64,000 bases of DNA, taken from Chersky-840 sp963764205 (GTDB lineage: Bacteria; Actinomycetota; Acidimicrobiia; Acidimicrobiales; UBA8190). Location of the stretch: NCBI GenBank assembly GCA_963764205.1, contig CAVXRN010000006.1:186001-250000 (forward strand), given 5' to 3'. The notes below the pieces were generated by a model that did not search any database, was not told the DNA's origin, and saw only the letters and a list, made by a program, of their open reading frames with translations. The translations under genes and the position numbers were made by a program. Each line of letters starts with the position of its first letter. The first letter of the stretch is position 1. Positions 47,189 to 56,731 of this stretch are shown piece after piece.

Positions 47189-48336
47189 CTACCTCCTCTG
47201 TTCGCGTGGGAGCCCGAGGATGCGTTCCCCGATCACGTTGCGCTGCACCTCCGAGGTGCCACCGGCGATGCTGGCCGCCTTGGACCACAGCCACTGGCGT
47301 TGCCATGGCCCCCACAGGCCGCTGTCTGACCCCTGCACGGCCAGGGCCGCCTCGGAGAGGTGCTGGGTCATGTCGGACCACGTGAGCTTGACCCAGCTCG
47401 ACTCGGGCCCGGGCTCGCCGCCGCGCGCCAGCTTCGAGAGCGTGCGCCAATTGTGGGTGCGCAACACCACGAGCGACACGTACGCGTCGACCAGCGCGTC
47501 GGCGACGTCGGGGTCGTCGATGGTGCCGTTGCGGGCCGCCTGGGCGAACAGGCGCGTGAGGTAGCCCTCGTGCACCACCTCTTCCTTGAACGGGAAGTTC
47601 GTGCCCCGCTCGTGCGCCAACGTCGTCGACGCGACGGTCCATCCCTGCCCCGCCGGCCCGACGAGGTGCCCGGCGGGGACCGCCACGTCCTCGAGGAAGA
47701 CCTCGTTGAACTCGGCCTCACCGGTGATCTGGACGAGCGGCCGGATGTCGACGCCGGCGGCCTCCATGTCCACCACCAACAGCGACAGGCCCTTGGGCCC
47801 CGTGGTGCCCGGCTCGGTGCGGGCCAGGCACAGCCCGTAGCGCGGCGAACTGCGCGTACGACGTCCACACCTTCTGCCCCGTGACGCGCCACCCGTCCTC
47901 GACGGCCTCGGCCCGGGTGACCAGACCCGACAGGTCCGAGCCCGCGCCGGGCTCGCTGAAGAGCTGGCACCAGATCTCCTCGGCGCTCACGATGGCGGGC
48001 AACCAGCGGCGGCACTGCTCGGGCGTGCCATGGGCGAGGAGGGTGGGGCCGGCCAGGTTGATGCCGACGCGGTTGACGAGTTGCGGGGCGCCGCTGCGCG
48101 GCGTACTCGGCGTTGAAGATGGCCACGTCCACCGCCGACGCGCCCCGCCCGCCGTACTCCTCGGGCCAGTTGATGCCCACCCACCCACCGGCAGCCAACT
48201 TCGCCTGCCATGTCCGGCCCCATGCCACCGACGCCGCCAGGTCGTCGTCGTCGGGGGCGGGCACGACATTGGCCTCGAGCCAGGTTCGCACGTCGAGCGC
48301 GAAGCGTTGCTCGGCCTCGGTGAGCGACAGGTCCAT
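47189..48336 (-). CDS. Acyl-CoA dehydrogenase (two frameshifts)
   Basis: About 382 aa from ATG 48336 (MDLSLTEAEQRFALDVRTWL). Two single-base insertions, near 48094 and 47845, break it into three segments, each carrying expected dehydrogenase motifs: NWPEEYGGRGASAV; INLAGPTLLAHGTPEQCRRW, CQLFSEPGAGSDLS; and VVDMEAAGVDIRPLVQITGEAEFNEVF through to QRNVIGERILGLPRE. It is very similar in order to the dehydrogenase at 54607-55806. FAD-dependent, it introduces the alpha-beta double bond. Confidence 0.85.
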
Positions 48337-48353
48337 GGTGTCGGCAGGTCTTC

Positions 48354-50168
48354 CTACAGGTCCCAGGCCTGGACGCGACCACTCTCGACGAACGCACCGC
48401 GCAGCGCCGACTCCTCGTCGGGCCCGAAGGCGTGATAGCTGTCCTCGCCGCGGCCTCGCGCGAGCACCCGGTCCCCTCCCACGCGATCGGCGCGGAATTT
48501 CTGGTGCACGAGGGTGCGGACCAGGACCTTGTTGGTCGGCGTGGTGGGCAAGGCACTGCTGAGCCGCAGGTAGCGCGGACGCCACTTCGGGCTCAGGTCG
48601 CTCTGTGCGTCGAGCCACGTGGCGAAGGCGGCGGGATCGAAGCCCGCGTCCTCGCGCAACACCAACGCCGCCATGACCTGGTCGCCGGAGTCGACGTCGG
48701 GCACGCCGTACACCGAGGCCAACATGACGTCGGGGTGGCGGGCCACGATCGCCTCGATGGGCGCGGCCGGGAAGTTCTCACCGTCGACCCGCAGCCAATC
48801 CGAGGTCCGCCCGGCGAAGTAGACCCAGTCGTCCGCGTCGACGTACCCGAGGTCCCCGCTCCAGTACCAACCGTTGCGGGTGGTGCGGGCCATGGCCTCG
48901 GCGTTGCGGTAGTACCCCTCGAAGGGGCCGACGCCGTCGACGTTGACGATCTCGCCCACGCACTCCTCCGCGTTCAGGAGGCGGCCGTCGGAGTCGAAGC
49001 GGGCCCGGGGCCGCTCCTCGCCGTCGGGGTCGACCACCTTGATCCCTTGGCGGCGCTTGCCCACCGAGCCGCGCGGCACGCCCCCGGAACGGTCGAGCGC
49101 GATGCCACCCTCGGTGGAGCCGAAGACGTCGACGACCGCAACGCCGAAGCGCTTGGCCACCGCCTCCACCACGTGGGGCGAGCCCTCGTTGCCGTAGGCC
49201 AACTTCACCGGGTTGTCGGCGTCGTCGGGGCGCTCGGGTGTGGCCAACAGGTACGCGAGGGGCTTGCCCGTGTAGTTGAACCAGGTGACGCCGTAGCGGC
49301 GCACGTCGTCGAGAAAGCGCGACGCGCTGAACCGACGGGCCAAGCCGACCGATGCGCCGGCCACCAGCGCGGGGGCGAGGCCGACCATGAGCGAGTTGGA
49401 GTGGAAGAGCGGCATGGCGAGGTACCCGACGTCGTCGGGCCCGACGTCGAGGACCATCGTCATCCGGTTGCCGGTGGTCAGCAGGCGTCGCTGGGTGCAC
49501 CGCACCGCCTTCGGGGCCGCCGAGGTTCCCGAGGTGAACAACAGCACCCACAGCGTCTCCACGTCGGGCTCGAGGCCGGGGTCACCGGTGCCCGGTGCCC
49601 ACTGCGCCAGCACGTCGTCGAGTGGCTCGCCCATGGTCCGGGGCGGGTCGTCGGTGTCGGCGAAGCGCTCGGACACGAGGATGCCGCCGGGCAGCGTGAG
49701 GTCGTCGACCACCGACGCCAACAGCTCCTGGTGCCGGGGCTCGGTCACGAGGAGCTGCACGTCGGTGTGGCCGATGTCGGCCACGAGGTGCTCGTCGCGC
49801 CGGGTGTGGTTGAGGCCCACCACCACCGCCCCCGCCAGGGCGGCACCGGCGAGGCAGAAGACGTAGTCCGGCGTGTTGTCGAGCAGGACGGCGACGTGCG
49901 GGGGCCTACCGGGGTCGAGACGCTGACGGAACAGCGCCGCGTAGCGGCTGGACTCGGCGTACATCTCGGCGTGGCTCCAGCTGCGCTCACCGAAGTGCAA
50001 CGCCGGTCGGGGGGCGAACTCCGGGTCGGTGCCGTTACGGCGGAGAAGGGCGGCGGCGTTGCGCGCGGGCAGCGGTGCTTCGCCCGGCGCCGGTGCCAAC
50101 GCCACCCGTTGCGCCACGTCGTCGGGGGCCACGATGTGCGTCCGGGACGCAGCGCTTTCTCTGACCAC
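48354..50168 (-). CDS. Acyl-CoA synthetase, FadD17-like
   Basis: 604 aa from GTG 50168. Adenylation motifs: LLFTSGTSAAPKAVRCTQ (the loop Gly-rich part is altered to SAAP), DVFGSTEGGIALD, YWSGDLGYVDADDWVYFAGRTSDWLRVDGENF, and A10 TPTNKVLVRTL. It is a paralog of the 16291-17997 product. As first gene of the operon with dehydrogenase, hydratase and CoA-transferase it likely activates the imported acid. Confidence 0.88.
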   Translation of the reverse strand: MVRESAASRTHIVAPDDVAQRVALAPAPGEAPLPARNAAALLRRNGTDPEFAPRPALHFGERSWSHAEMYAESSRYAALFRQRLDPGRPPHVAVLLDNTPDYVFCLAGAALAGAVVVGLNHTRRDEHLVADIGHTDVQLLVTEPRHQELLASVVDDLTLPGGILVSERFADTDDPPRTMGEPLDDVLAQWAPGTGDPGLEPDVETLWVLLFTSGTSAAPKAVRCTQRRLLTTGNRMTMVLDVGPDDVGYLAMPLFHSNSLMVGLAPALVAGASVGLARRFSASRFLDDVRRYGVTWFNYTGKPLAYLLATPERPDDADNPVKLAYGNEGSPHVVEAVAKRFGVAVVDVFGSTEGGIALDRSGGVPRGSVGKRRQGIKVVDPDGEERPRARFDSDGRLLNAEECVGEIVNVDGVGPFEGYYRNAEAMARTTRNGWYWSGDLGYVDADDWVYFAGRTSDWLRVDGENFPAAPIEAIVARHPDVMLASVYGVPDVDSGDQVMAALVLREDAGFDPAAFATWLDAQSDLSPKWRPRYLRLSSALPTTPTNKVLVRTLVHQKFRADRVGGDRVLARGRGEDSYHAFGPDEESALRGAFVESGRVQAWDL

Positions 50169-50210
50169 GGCGTCAGGTTAGACAAACGGGCCCGGCGCTA
50201 GCGTGGCCGG

Positions 50211-51845
50211 ATGCCCCATGTCGCCAGGGCGTCCTCGTCGCCCGGACTCCGGCTCCGCCCCACGTTGATCCAGGCCGGGGCGACGCGCTACCGGCGCGCC
50301 GGTGGTGCGTGGGACCGAGGCGCGCTGGACTCGTCGTTCCCTGGGCCCGGTTCCACCTCGGTCGGACCGGGGGCGACGGTCGTGGACGACGCGGGGCGCC
50401 TCGACGCCGCGGCGCTCGAGACCGCCATCGCCACGTTGGCGGGACGCCTGGCGGCGACCGGTGTCCGGCGCGGGGACGTCGTGAGCTGGCAACTGCCCAA
50501 CGGTGCCCCGGCGCTCGTGCTCTACCGGGCGTGCTGGCGGCTCGGGGCGGTCGCGGCGCCGCTGCATCACCGGTTGGGCGGCGCCGAGGTGGAGGCGGCG
50601 TTGGACCAGGTGCACCCGGTGCTGGTCGTCGCGGCACCCGACATGCCGAGCGCGCAACGGCCCGAGGCCCTGTGCCACGGCGGGAACGGGGTCGAGGACC
50701 TCTTCGACCTGCTCGAACCCGGCCCGGCCGTCACGGTCGGTACCTCTCCGGCCCGGCCGACCGACATCGCCGTGGCGTTGTTCACGTCGGGGTCGACCGG
50801 GGTGCCGAAAGCGGCGCTGCACACCCACCGGAGCCTGGGCTACAAGGCGGCGCTGATGGTCGCCGTGCACGGGCTCGGACGCAGCGACACGGTGCTCATG
50901 CCCGCGCCGCTGGCCCATGTGTCGGGACTGCTCAACGGCGTGCTCATCCCGGCCACGGCCGCCATCCCGGCGGTGCTCATGGCGGCGTGGGATCCCGACG
51001 AGGGTCTGCGCCGCATCGAGGACGAGCGGGTCTCGTTCATGGGAGCACCACCGGTCTTCTTCTCCCAGATGGCCGGATCCGCGAACTTCCGCCCCGAGCG
51101 CGTGCGCAGCCTCCGGCTCGTCTCGACCGGGGGAGCGTCGGTCAGCCCGGCCTTCGTCGACGCCACCAGCGACGCGTTCGGGTGCCGCGTCAAGCGCACC
51201 TACGGGTCGACCGAGGCGCCGACGGTGACGACGTCGGGCCCCGACGACAGCGTCGAGCGGGCACGCGACACCGACGGCCGTCCCCTCGGTGACGTCGAGC
51301 TGGCGGTGCACGACCCCGAGACGTCGGTCCGCCAGGCACCGGGCACGGCGGGTGAGATCTGGCTGCGGGGGCCCGAGTTGTTCGCCGGGTACGTCGACCC
51401 CGACGCGACGGCGCGTGTGCTCTCGGAGCGCGGGCGCTGGTTCCGGACCGGGGACCTCGGCGTCCTCGACGAGCAGGGCTGGCTCCGCGTGGTGGGCCGG
51501 CTCTCCGACATCATCATCCGGGGCGGCGAGAACATCTCGGCGTCAGAGGTCGAAGCCGTGCTCGAGGCCCATCCCGATGTCCGCCACGCCGTGGCCGTGG
51601 CCGTCCCCGACCCTGACGTGGGCGAACGCGTCGCCGCCTTCGTCGAGGCGACGACACCCTTCGACCTGGACAGCTGCCGGGCGTGGTTCTCCGAGCGCGG
51701 CATCACCCGCTTCAAGACCCCGGAGATGGTGGTCCAGCTCGACGCCCTCCCCGTCCTGGCGGCCGGCAAGCCCGACCGGAGCTCGATGCGCACGATGGCC
51801 GCCAAGCTCCGCAATGACGGTGCTGACCCCTTGTCAGGACACTGA
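50211..51845 (+). CDS. AMP-dependent synthetase/ligase
   Basis: 544 aa from ATG 50211. ALFTSGSTGVPKAALHTH, RTYGSTEAPTV, FRTGDLGVLDEQGWLRVVGRLSDIIIRGGENIS and A10 VLAAGKPDRSSM (Lys kept, usual VDR pattern replaced by PDR). The N-terminal 40 residues are short of recognisable structure. Divergent from the FadD17-like gene with 42 bases between starts. Its stop (51843) lies in a tandem repeat that also forms part of the next promoter. Confidence 0.87.
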   Translation: MPHVARASSSPGLRLRPTLIQAGATRYRRAGGAWDRGALDSSFPGPGSTSVGPGATVVDDAGRLDAAALETAIATLAGRLAATGVRRGDVVSWQLPNGAPALVLYRACWRLGAVAAPLHHRLGGAEVEAALDQVHPVLVVAAPDMPSAQRPEALCHGGNGVEDLFDLLEPGPAVTVGTSPARPTDIAVALFTSGSTGVPKAALHTHRSLGYKAALMVAVHGLGRSDTVLMPAPLAHVSGLLNGVLIPATAAIPAVLMAAWDPDEGLRRIEDERVSFMGAPPVFFSQMAGSANFRPERVRSLRLVSTGGASVSPAFVDATSDAFGCRVKRTYGSTEAPTVTTSGPDDSVERARDTDGRPLGDVELAVHDPETSVRQAPGTAGEIWLRGPELFAGYVDPDATARVLSERGRWFRTGDLGVLDEQGWLRVVGRLSDIIIRGGENISASEVEAVLEAHPDVRHAVAVAVPDPDVGERVAAFVEATTPFDLDSCRAWFSERGITRFKTPEMVVQLDALPVLAAGKPDRSSMRTMAAKLRNDGADPLSGH

Positions 51846-51861
51846 CCTCTTGTCAGGACAC
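51824..51861. repeat. 19-bp tandem duplication over the synthetase stop
   Basis: TGACCCCTTGTCAGGACAC (51824-51842) and TGACCTCTTGTCAGGACAC (51843-51861) differ at one base. The stop TGA starts the second copy; that copy also supplies TTGTCA, the -35 of the padR promoter. Confidence 0.92.
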
Positions 51862-51886
51862 TCTGAATAGAATATCCTGATCGTTA
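51850..51886 (+). promoter_or_regulatory. padR promoter with operator; leaderless start
   Basis: TTGTCA (51850-51855), a 17-base spacer and TATCCT (51873-51878) place transcription start at or next to ATG 51886, so the mRNA is probably leaderless. TCAGGA-N16-TCCTGA (51853-51880) spans the promoter and is a likely PadR operator. Confidence 0.6.
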
Positions 51887-52563
51887 TGCCCCGGCCGGCC
51901 CGATCGAACCCTCTCGCCCTGGCCGTGCTGGTGTGCCTGTACGAACGCCCGATGCACCCCTACGAGGTGGCCCAGACACTGCGGTCCCGGGCCAAGCACG
52001 AGAGCGTGCGCCTCAACTACGGGTCGCTGTACGCCGTGGTGGAGTCCTTGGAGAAGCGCGGCTTCATCCGGGCGGGCGAGACCGTCCGTGAGGGGCGACG
52101 CCCGGAGCGCACCGTCTACGAGGTCACCGACGACGGCATCAGGGAGCTCACCGACTGGCTCACCGAGCTGCTGACGGTGCCGGCCAAGGAGTATCCGCAC
52201 TTCATGGCCGCCCTCTCGTTCCTCCCCGCCCTCTCCACCGACGACGCGCTGGAGGCGTTGCGCAGCCGGGCCCTGGCGCTCGAGATCAGGCTGACGCAAC
52301 TGCGCGCCGCGCTGCGGGCCGGCCACGACAGCGGACTTCCGAGGCTCTTCGAGCTCGAGGGCGAGTACGAGGAGCGGCTCATGGATGCCGAGCTCGACTT
52401 CGTCAAGGTGCTGATAAAGGAGATCGCCGACGGCTCGCTCGACGGCATCGACCTGTGGCGTTCGTTCTCGGCTGATCCGACGGACTACGACGCCGTCGAC
52501 GTGGGCGAGATCGCGGGCCCGCCGAGACCATCGGAGGAGGTGGCCGACCCAGGCGCCTCGTGA
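51886..52563 (+). CDS. PadR-family regulator
   Basis: 225 aa. The winged helix has VLVCLYERPMHPYEVAQTLRSR, NYGSLYAVVESLEKRGFI and RPERTVYEVTDDGIRELTDWL, the PadR pattern. The C-terminal half is a dimerisation coiled helix (VSM region EYEERLMDAELDFVKVLI). It precedes a two-gene ABC exporter, a common pairing in which PadR represses drug efflux; an inducer is unknown. Confidence 0.9.
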   Translation: MPRPARSNPLALAVLVCLYERPMHPYEVAQTLRSRAKHESVRLNYGSLYAVVESLEKRGFIRAGETVREGRRPERTVYEVTDDGIRELTDWLTELLTVPAKEYPHFMAALSFLPALSTDDALEALRSRALALEIRLTQLRAALRAGHDSGLPRLFELEGEYEERLMDAELDFVKVLIKEIADGSLDGIDLWRSFSADPTDYDAVDVGEIAGPPRPSEEVADPGAS

Positions 52564-52583
52564 CACCTGCCTCGGAACGGCTC

Positions 52584-52611
52584 GGGGCCGCGTGTCGGTG
52601 CACGCGGCCCC
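52584..52611 (+). terminator. Strong hairpin after padR
   Basis: GGGGCCGCGTG and CACGCGGCCCC pair perfectly around TCGGTG, 20 bases after the padR stop. No U-tract. It may limit read-through into the exporter genes. Confidence 0.6.
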
Positions 52612-52629
52612 GGGGCCTGTGAAACCACG

Positions 52630-52697
52630 AGGTCGATTCCGAAGGAACCTCGCTCGGGGCTGCACCCACAGCGTAGGGCACGGACCGGGATCGACCT
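52630..52697. promoter_or_regulatory. Spaced inverted repeat before the exporter genes
   Basis: AGGTCGAT (52630-52637) and ATCGACCT (52690-52697) are exact inverted copies 52 bases apart, just before the ribosome site of the ATPase gene. They could be looped operator halves or a long leader stem. Confidence 0.35.
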
Positions 52698-52723
52698 CTC
52701 GACCAAGGAGAGAGGAACACCCC

Positions 52724-53715
52724 ATGACTGCGCTCATCGAGGCCCGCGGCCTCGTCAAGCGGTTCGGCCGCGTGACGGCCCTGGCCGAGCTGGACCTCGA
52801 CATCCCTCCCGGACGCATCGTCGCCATTCTCGGGCCCAACGGCGCGGGCAAAACCACGTTCGTCCGCACCGTGGCCACCTTGGCGCGACCCGATGCCGGA
52901 TCGCTGACCGTCGCGGGCCACGACGTCGTGCGGGAGGCCCAGACCGTGCGTCGCATGATCGGTTTGGCCGGCCAGTCGGCCGCGGTGGAGGAGATGATGA
53001 CCGGCGCGGAGAACCTGGCCATGGTGGCCCGGCTCTACGGGCGGTCCCGTCGCTCGGCCCGAGCCGCGGCGGCGGCCACGTTGGAGCAGCTCGGCTTGAC
53101 CGACGCCGGCGACCGTCTCGTGAAGACGTACTCGGGAGGGATGCGAAGGCGCCTCGACCTCGGGGCCAGCTTGGTGGGCGCGCCACGGCTGTTGCTCCTC
53201 GACGAGCCGACCACCGGCCTCGACCCTCGGAGCCGCATCGAGTTGTGGGACGCCATCGTGGCGCTGGGCGACGCCGGGACCGACGTCCTGTTGACCACGC
53301 AGTACCTGGACGAGGCCGACCATCTGGCGTCGCTCATCGTGATCATCGACGGCGGGAGGGTCGTGGCCCAGGGATCGCCCGCCGATCTCAAGCAGCGTGT
53401 CGGCGCGGACGTGCTCGACCTGCACACGCGCGAGGCCTCCACCTTGGGCCGTGCGGCCGACGTGCTCGAGCGCGTGGGCATCGGGACACCCTCGATCGAC
53501 CCCGACACCAAACGATGCTCGATCGACGCTCCCAGGGGATCGGGCGTGCTCGCCCGCGTGGTGCGCGCCCTCGACGACGCGGGCATCGACATCGAGGACA
53601 TCACCGTCCGCCATCCCACGCTGGACGAAGTCTTCTTGAAGCTCACGGGGACGACACCCGACTCCCATCACCGACTCCCATATCCGACTCCCATTCCGGC
53701 GACCGCGTCGCCTGA
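52724..53715 (+). CDS. ABC exporter ATPase, DrrA-like (3-prime end frameshifted)
   Basis: About 330 aa from ATG 52724 after AAGGAGAG. Walker A GPNGAGKTT, signature YSGGMRRRLDL, Walker B LLLLDEPTTGLDP, and the DrrA-type C-terminal domain ending TLDEVFLKLTG. Beyond that, three 12- to 13-bp repeats (53659-53697) disturb the frame: the uncorrected frame runs on to 54790 across the next two genes, while a single indel gives a natural stop at 53713-53715. Powers export with the next gene's permease. Confidence 0.87.
53659..53697. repeat. Short tandem repeat at the end of the ATPase gene
   Basis: Three units built on CCGACTCCCAT with spacers of one to three bases. The unequal lengths fit slippage that removed the normal stop frame. 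Confidence 0.8.
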
Positions 53716-53732
53716 CCCGAAAGGTGCTCGAC

Positions 53733-54554
53733 ATGACCACCGCTACCCTCGACGCTCCCGCCTCGACGCTCCAGCCCGGCGCGTCGCGCCTCGTCTCGAC
53801 CGTGACCGTGGCGGGACGGACGGTGAAGAAGTTCGTCCGCACACCTCAGCTCATCGTGGCGGGCACGGCGCAGGGCGCGCTCTTCCTCTTGATCTTCCGC
53901 TACGTCTTCGGGGGGGCCGTCTCCCATACCGGTTCGTTGGCATACGTGGACTTTCTCGTCCCGGGGTTCGTGGCCACGAGCGTCCTGTTCACGGGCATGG
54001 GCGCATCGGCCGGTATCGCCGACGACCTCAGCATGGGCCTGATGGACCGTCTCCGGAGCCTCCCCATCTCGCGCTTCTCGATCATCGACGGCAACGTGTG
54101 GGCCAACGCCGCCCTCACGACGTTGAGCCTCGCCATCACGTCCGCCATCGGCTTCGCCATCGGATTCCGCATCCATACGAGCGTCGCCGCCGCGTTGGGC
54201 GCCTTCGGGATGTGCGCGGTGTACGGCTTCGCCTTCTGCTGGCTCTTCGTGGCGCTCGGACTGTTCGCCGGCAGCCCCCAGGCGGCGCAGAGCCTGTCGT
54301 TCCTGGTGTTCCCGCTCACGTTCGTCTCGAGCGCGTACGTCCCCGTGGCGACCATGCCCGGGTGGATGCAGCCCTTCGCCTACCACCAGCCGGTCACGGT
54401 CATGGTGAACACCGTGCGGATCCTGACCCAGGGTCACGCGGCGGAGGTCGTGCTCGGCCATTCACTCGGGTACTACCTGCCGGCGTCGCTGGCGTGGTCC
54501 GCCCTCATCGTCGCGATCGCCGCGCCGCTCGCCGTCATCCGCCTTCGCCGCTAG
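53733..54554 (+). CDS. ABC-2 type permease, DrrB-like
   Basis: 273 aa from ATG 53733 after GAAAGGTG. Six membrane helices (LIVAGTAQGALFLLIFRYVF, FLVPGFVATSVLFTGM, ALTTLSLAITSAIGFAIGF, AFCWLFVALGLFAGS, FLVFPLTFVSSAYVP, SLAWSALIVAIAAPLAVI). ERLRSLPISR-like loop MDRLRSLPISRFS is typical of DrrB proteins. Forms a two-gene exporter with the ATPase for a hydrophobic compound; substrate unknown. Confidence 0.9.
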   Translation: MTTATLDAPASTLQPGASRLVSTVTVAGRTVKKFVRTPQLIVAGTAQGALFLLIFRYVFGGAVSHTGSLAYVDFLVPGFVATSVLFTGMGASAGIADDLSMGLMDRLRSLPISRFSIIDGNVWANAALTTLSLAITSAIGFAIGFRIHTSVAAALGAFGMCAVYGFAFCWLFVALGLFAGSPQAAQSLSFLVFPLTFVSSAYVPVATMPGWMQPFAYHQPVTVMVNTVRILTQGHAAEVVLGHSLGYYLPASLAWSALIVAIAAPLAVIRLRR

Positions 54555-54606
54555 GAGGTCCAGGCCGGTTCGGGACTCTGACTCGTGTGTCATGCTGGCG
54601 GAGGCG

Positions 54607-55806
54607 ATGGACCTCACGACGACGCCCGAACAGGAGCGCCTCCGCGGGAACCTGCGGGAGTGGCTCCGCCAGCACCTGCCATGGGAGTACGGGGTGGGTC
54701 TGCCGCCGCGCTTCGACGACCTCGGCCAGGAGGTCGCGTTCGGGCGCCGCTGGCAGGCGGACCTGGCCGGCGCCGGCTGGGTGGCGGTGACGTGGCCGGC
54801 GGCCTACGGCGGTCGCGACCTCGGACCGGCCGAGAACTTCGTCGTGCAAGAGGAATTGGCGCGCGCCCGCGCCCCCGAGCTCGTCGGACGCATCGGCGTG
54901 AACCTGGCGGGCCCGACCCTGCTCGCCCATGGCACCGACGAACAGAAGGCCCGCTGGCTCCCGGCCATCCCCAGAGCGGCGGCGCTGTGGTGTCAGCTCT
55001 TCTCCGAGCCCGATGCGGGCTCCGACCTCGCCGCGGTGCGCACCTCGGCCCGGCGCGTCGACGGCGGCTGGCAGCTCGACGGCGCCAAGGTCTGGACGTC
55101 GTACGCGCAGTTCGCCGACTGGGGCGTCTGCCTCGCCCGCAGCGACCCCACCGTCGCCAAGCACAAGGGCCTGTCGTTCTTCGTCGTCGACATGCACGCT
55201 CCGGGTGTGGAGGTCCATCCCCTGGTGCAGCTCACCGGTGAAGCCGAGTTCAACGAAGTGGAGCTGACCGAGGTCTTCGTCCCCGACGACCAGCTCGTCG
55301 GCTCACCCGGTGAAGGTTGGCGGGTGGCGGGCTCGACCCTGTCCAACGAGCGAGGGGTGAACCCCCGACAGCTCGTGATCCACATACAGCATCTCGAAGA
55401 GCTCCTCTCGACGGCAGCGGCGCTCGGCTCGTTCGACGACACCGGGTTGCGCCGCAGGTTGGCCCAGGCGTATGTCGAGGTGCGGCTGTTCCAGCTGCAG
55501 AACTGGCGATCACTGTCCAAGCTGCAGCGGGGCCTCGAGCCCGGTCCCGAGGGGAGCACGCTGAAGCTCTTCTGGAGCGAGATGAGCAAGCGCCTGCACA
55601 CGCTCGCCCTCGACATCCTCGGTCCCGCCGCGCCGTTGTGGCGCGATGCGCACGACAACCCCGGCGACGGCTCGTGGCAGCGCGCGTGGCTCTACTATCA
55701 GGCGGCATCCATCTTCGCGGGCACCAACGAGATCCAGCGCAACGTGGTGGGTGAGCGGGTGCTCGGACTGCCTCGTGAACCGGCGGCACCCGAGGGGGCG
55801 CGATGA
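54607..55806 (+). CDS. Acyl-CoA dehydrogenase
   Basis: 399 aa; ATG 54607 gives the family start MDLTTTPEQERLR (ATG 54592 would add five residues). WCQLFSEPDAGSDLAAVRT, GAKVWTSYAQFADWGVCLARS and QRNVVGERVLGLPREP match the family closely. Nearly the same layout as the 47189-48336 dehydrogenase; both resemble FadE-type subunits acting on branched or cyclic acyl-CoA. First of a plus-strand run leading to hydratase and CaiB-type genes. Confidence 0.9.
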   Translation: MDLTTTPEQERLRGNLREWLRQHLPWEYGVGLPPRFDDLGQEVAFGRRWQADLAGAGWVAVTWPAAYGGRDLGPAENFVVQEELARARAPELVGRIGVNLAGPTLLAHGTDEQKARWLPAIPRAAALWCQLFSEPDAGSDLAAVRTSARRVDGGWQLDGAKVWTSYAQFADWGVCLARSDPTVAKHKGLSFFVVDMHAPGVEVHPLVQLTGEAEFNEVELTEVFVPDDQLVGSPGEGWRVAGSTLSNERGVNPRQLVIHIQHLEELLSTAAALGSFDDTGLRRRLAQAYVEVRLFQLQNWRSLSKLQRGLEPGPEGSTLKLFWSEMSKRLHTLALDILGPAAPLWRDAHDNPGDGSWQRAWLYYQAASIFAGTNEIQRNVVGERVLGLPREPAAPEGAR

Positions 55807-55859
55807 CCACCGGAGTCTGCGGGTGGCCCTACCGTCGGCGATGGGAAAGGAGGCTCGGC

Positions 55860-56723
55860 GTGTCGAACGATGAACCGGTAGTCCGCTACGAGGTCGAGGG
55901 CCCTGTCGCCACGATCACCATGAACAGGCCCAACGTCGCCAATGCCCAGAACACAGCGCTCATCGACGCGCTCGACGCCTGTTTCGACCGCGCCGACGCC
56001 GACGACGACGTCCGTGTCGTGATCCTCGCCGGCGCGGGGAAGCACTTCAGCGCCGGGCACGACCTGAAGGCGATCGTCGGCAACGAGGGGGCCGACGAGT
56101 GGGTCGCCATGCGCGAGACCCCCGAGGGCAAGTTCCACCACGAACAGGTCATGTACGTCGACCGGTGCCGCCGTATCCACGACTTCCGCAAACCCACCAT
56201 CGCGGCGGTCCAAGGCAAGTGCGTCGCCGCCGGGCTCATGCTGGCGTGCATGTGCGACCTCATCGTGGCCGCGGACGATGCGTCGTTCTCCAATCCGGTC
56301 CTCCGCATGTCCGGCGCCGGGGTCGAGCTTCTCGTCGAGCCGTGGGAGCTCGGCATCCGCAAGGCCAAGGAATTCCTCCTCGCGGCGGAGGAGCTCGACG
56401 CGCCGGAGGCGTGGCGACTCGGGCTGGTGAACAAGGTTGTCCCCCGGGCCGAGCTCACGGCGCGCACCATGGAGCTGGCGCTCCGGGTGGCCCTCGTGCC
56501 CCCCGTGACAGCACAGGTGGTGAAGGACTCGCTCAACCACGTCGGGGAGCTGATGGGTAAAGGAGCGTCCTGGCGCTACCACTTCATGGCCCATCAATGG
56601 GTCCACAACACCGCCACCGCGCTCTCGGCGCTCGAGGAGCGCAAGCAGATGGGCTCGATGAAAGAGGTCTTCGCGGCCCGCGACCGGGGGGACGCCGCTG
56701 ATCCCACTCCCGGGCAAGGCTGA
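55860..56723 (+). CDS. Enoyl-CoA hydratase-family protein
   Basis: 287 aa. Start GTG 55860, six bases after AAAGGAGG. KHFSAGHDLKAIVG and AVQGKCVAAGLMLACMCDLIVA form the oxyanion hole. Extra C-terminal residues (HQWVHNTATALSALEERKQM) are common in EchA-type homologues near steroid or terpenoid genes. The usual catalytic Glu region is not clear (NPVLRMSGAGVELLVEPW). Hydration or another crotonase chemistry. Confidence 0.88.
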   Translation: MSNDEPVVRYEVEGPVATITMNRPNVANAQNTALIDALDACFDRADADDDVRVVILAGAGKHFSAGHDLKAIVGNEGADEWVAMRETPEGKFHHEQVMYVDRCRRIHDFRKPTIAAVQGKCVAAGLMLACMCDLIVAADDASFSNPVLRMSGAGVELLVEPWELGIRKAKEFLLAAEELDAPEAWRLGLVNKVVPRAELTARTMELALRVALVPPVTAQVVKDSLNHVGELMGKGASWRYHFMAHQWVHNTATALSALEERKQMGSMKEVFAARDRGDAADPTPGQG

Positions 56724-56731
56724 CACACCAC

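Noticed and set aside
52724..54790. A single 688-residue fusion of ABC ATPase with a basic C-terminal half
   Set aside because: The extra part is a shadow of the permease and dehydrogenase genes; a single indel in a repeat explains it.
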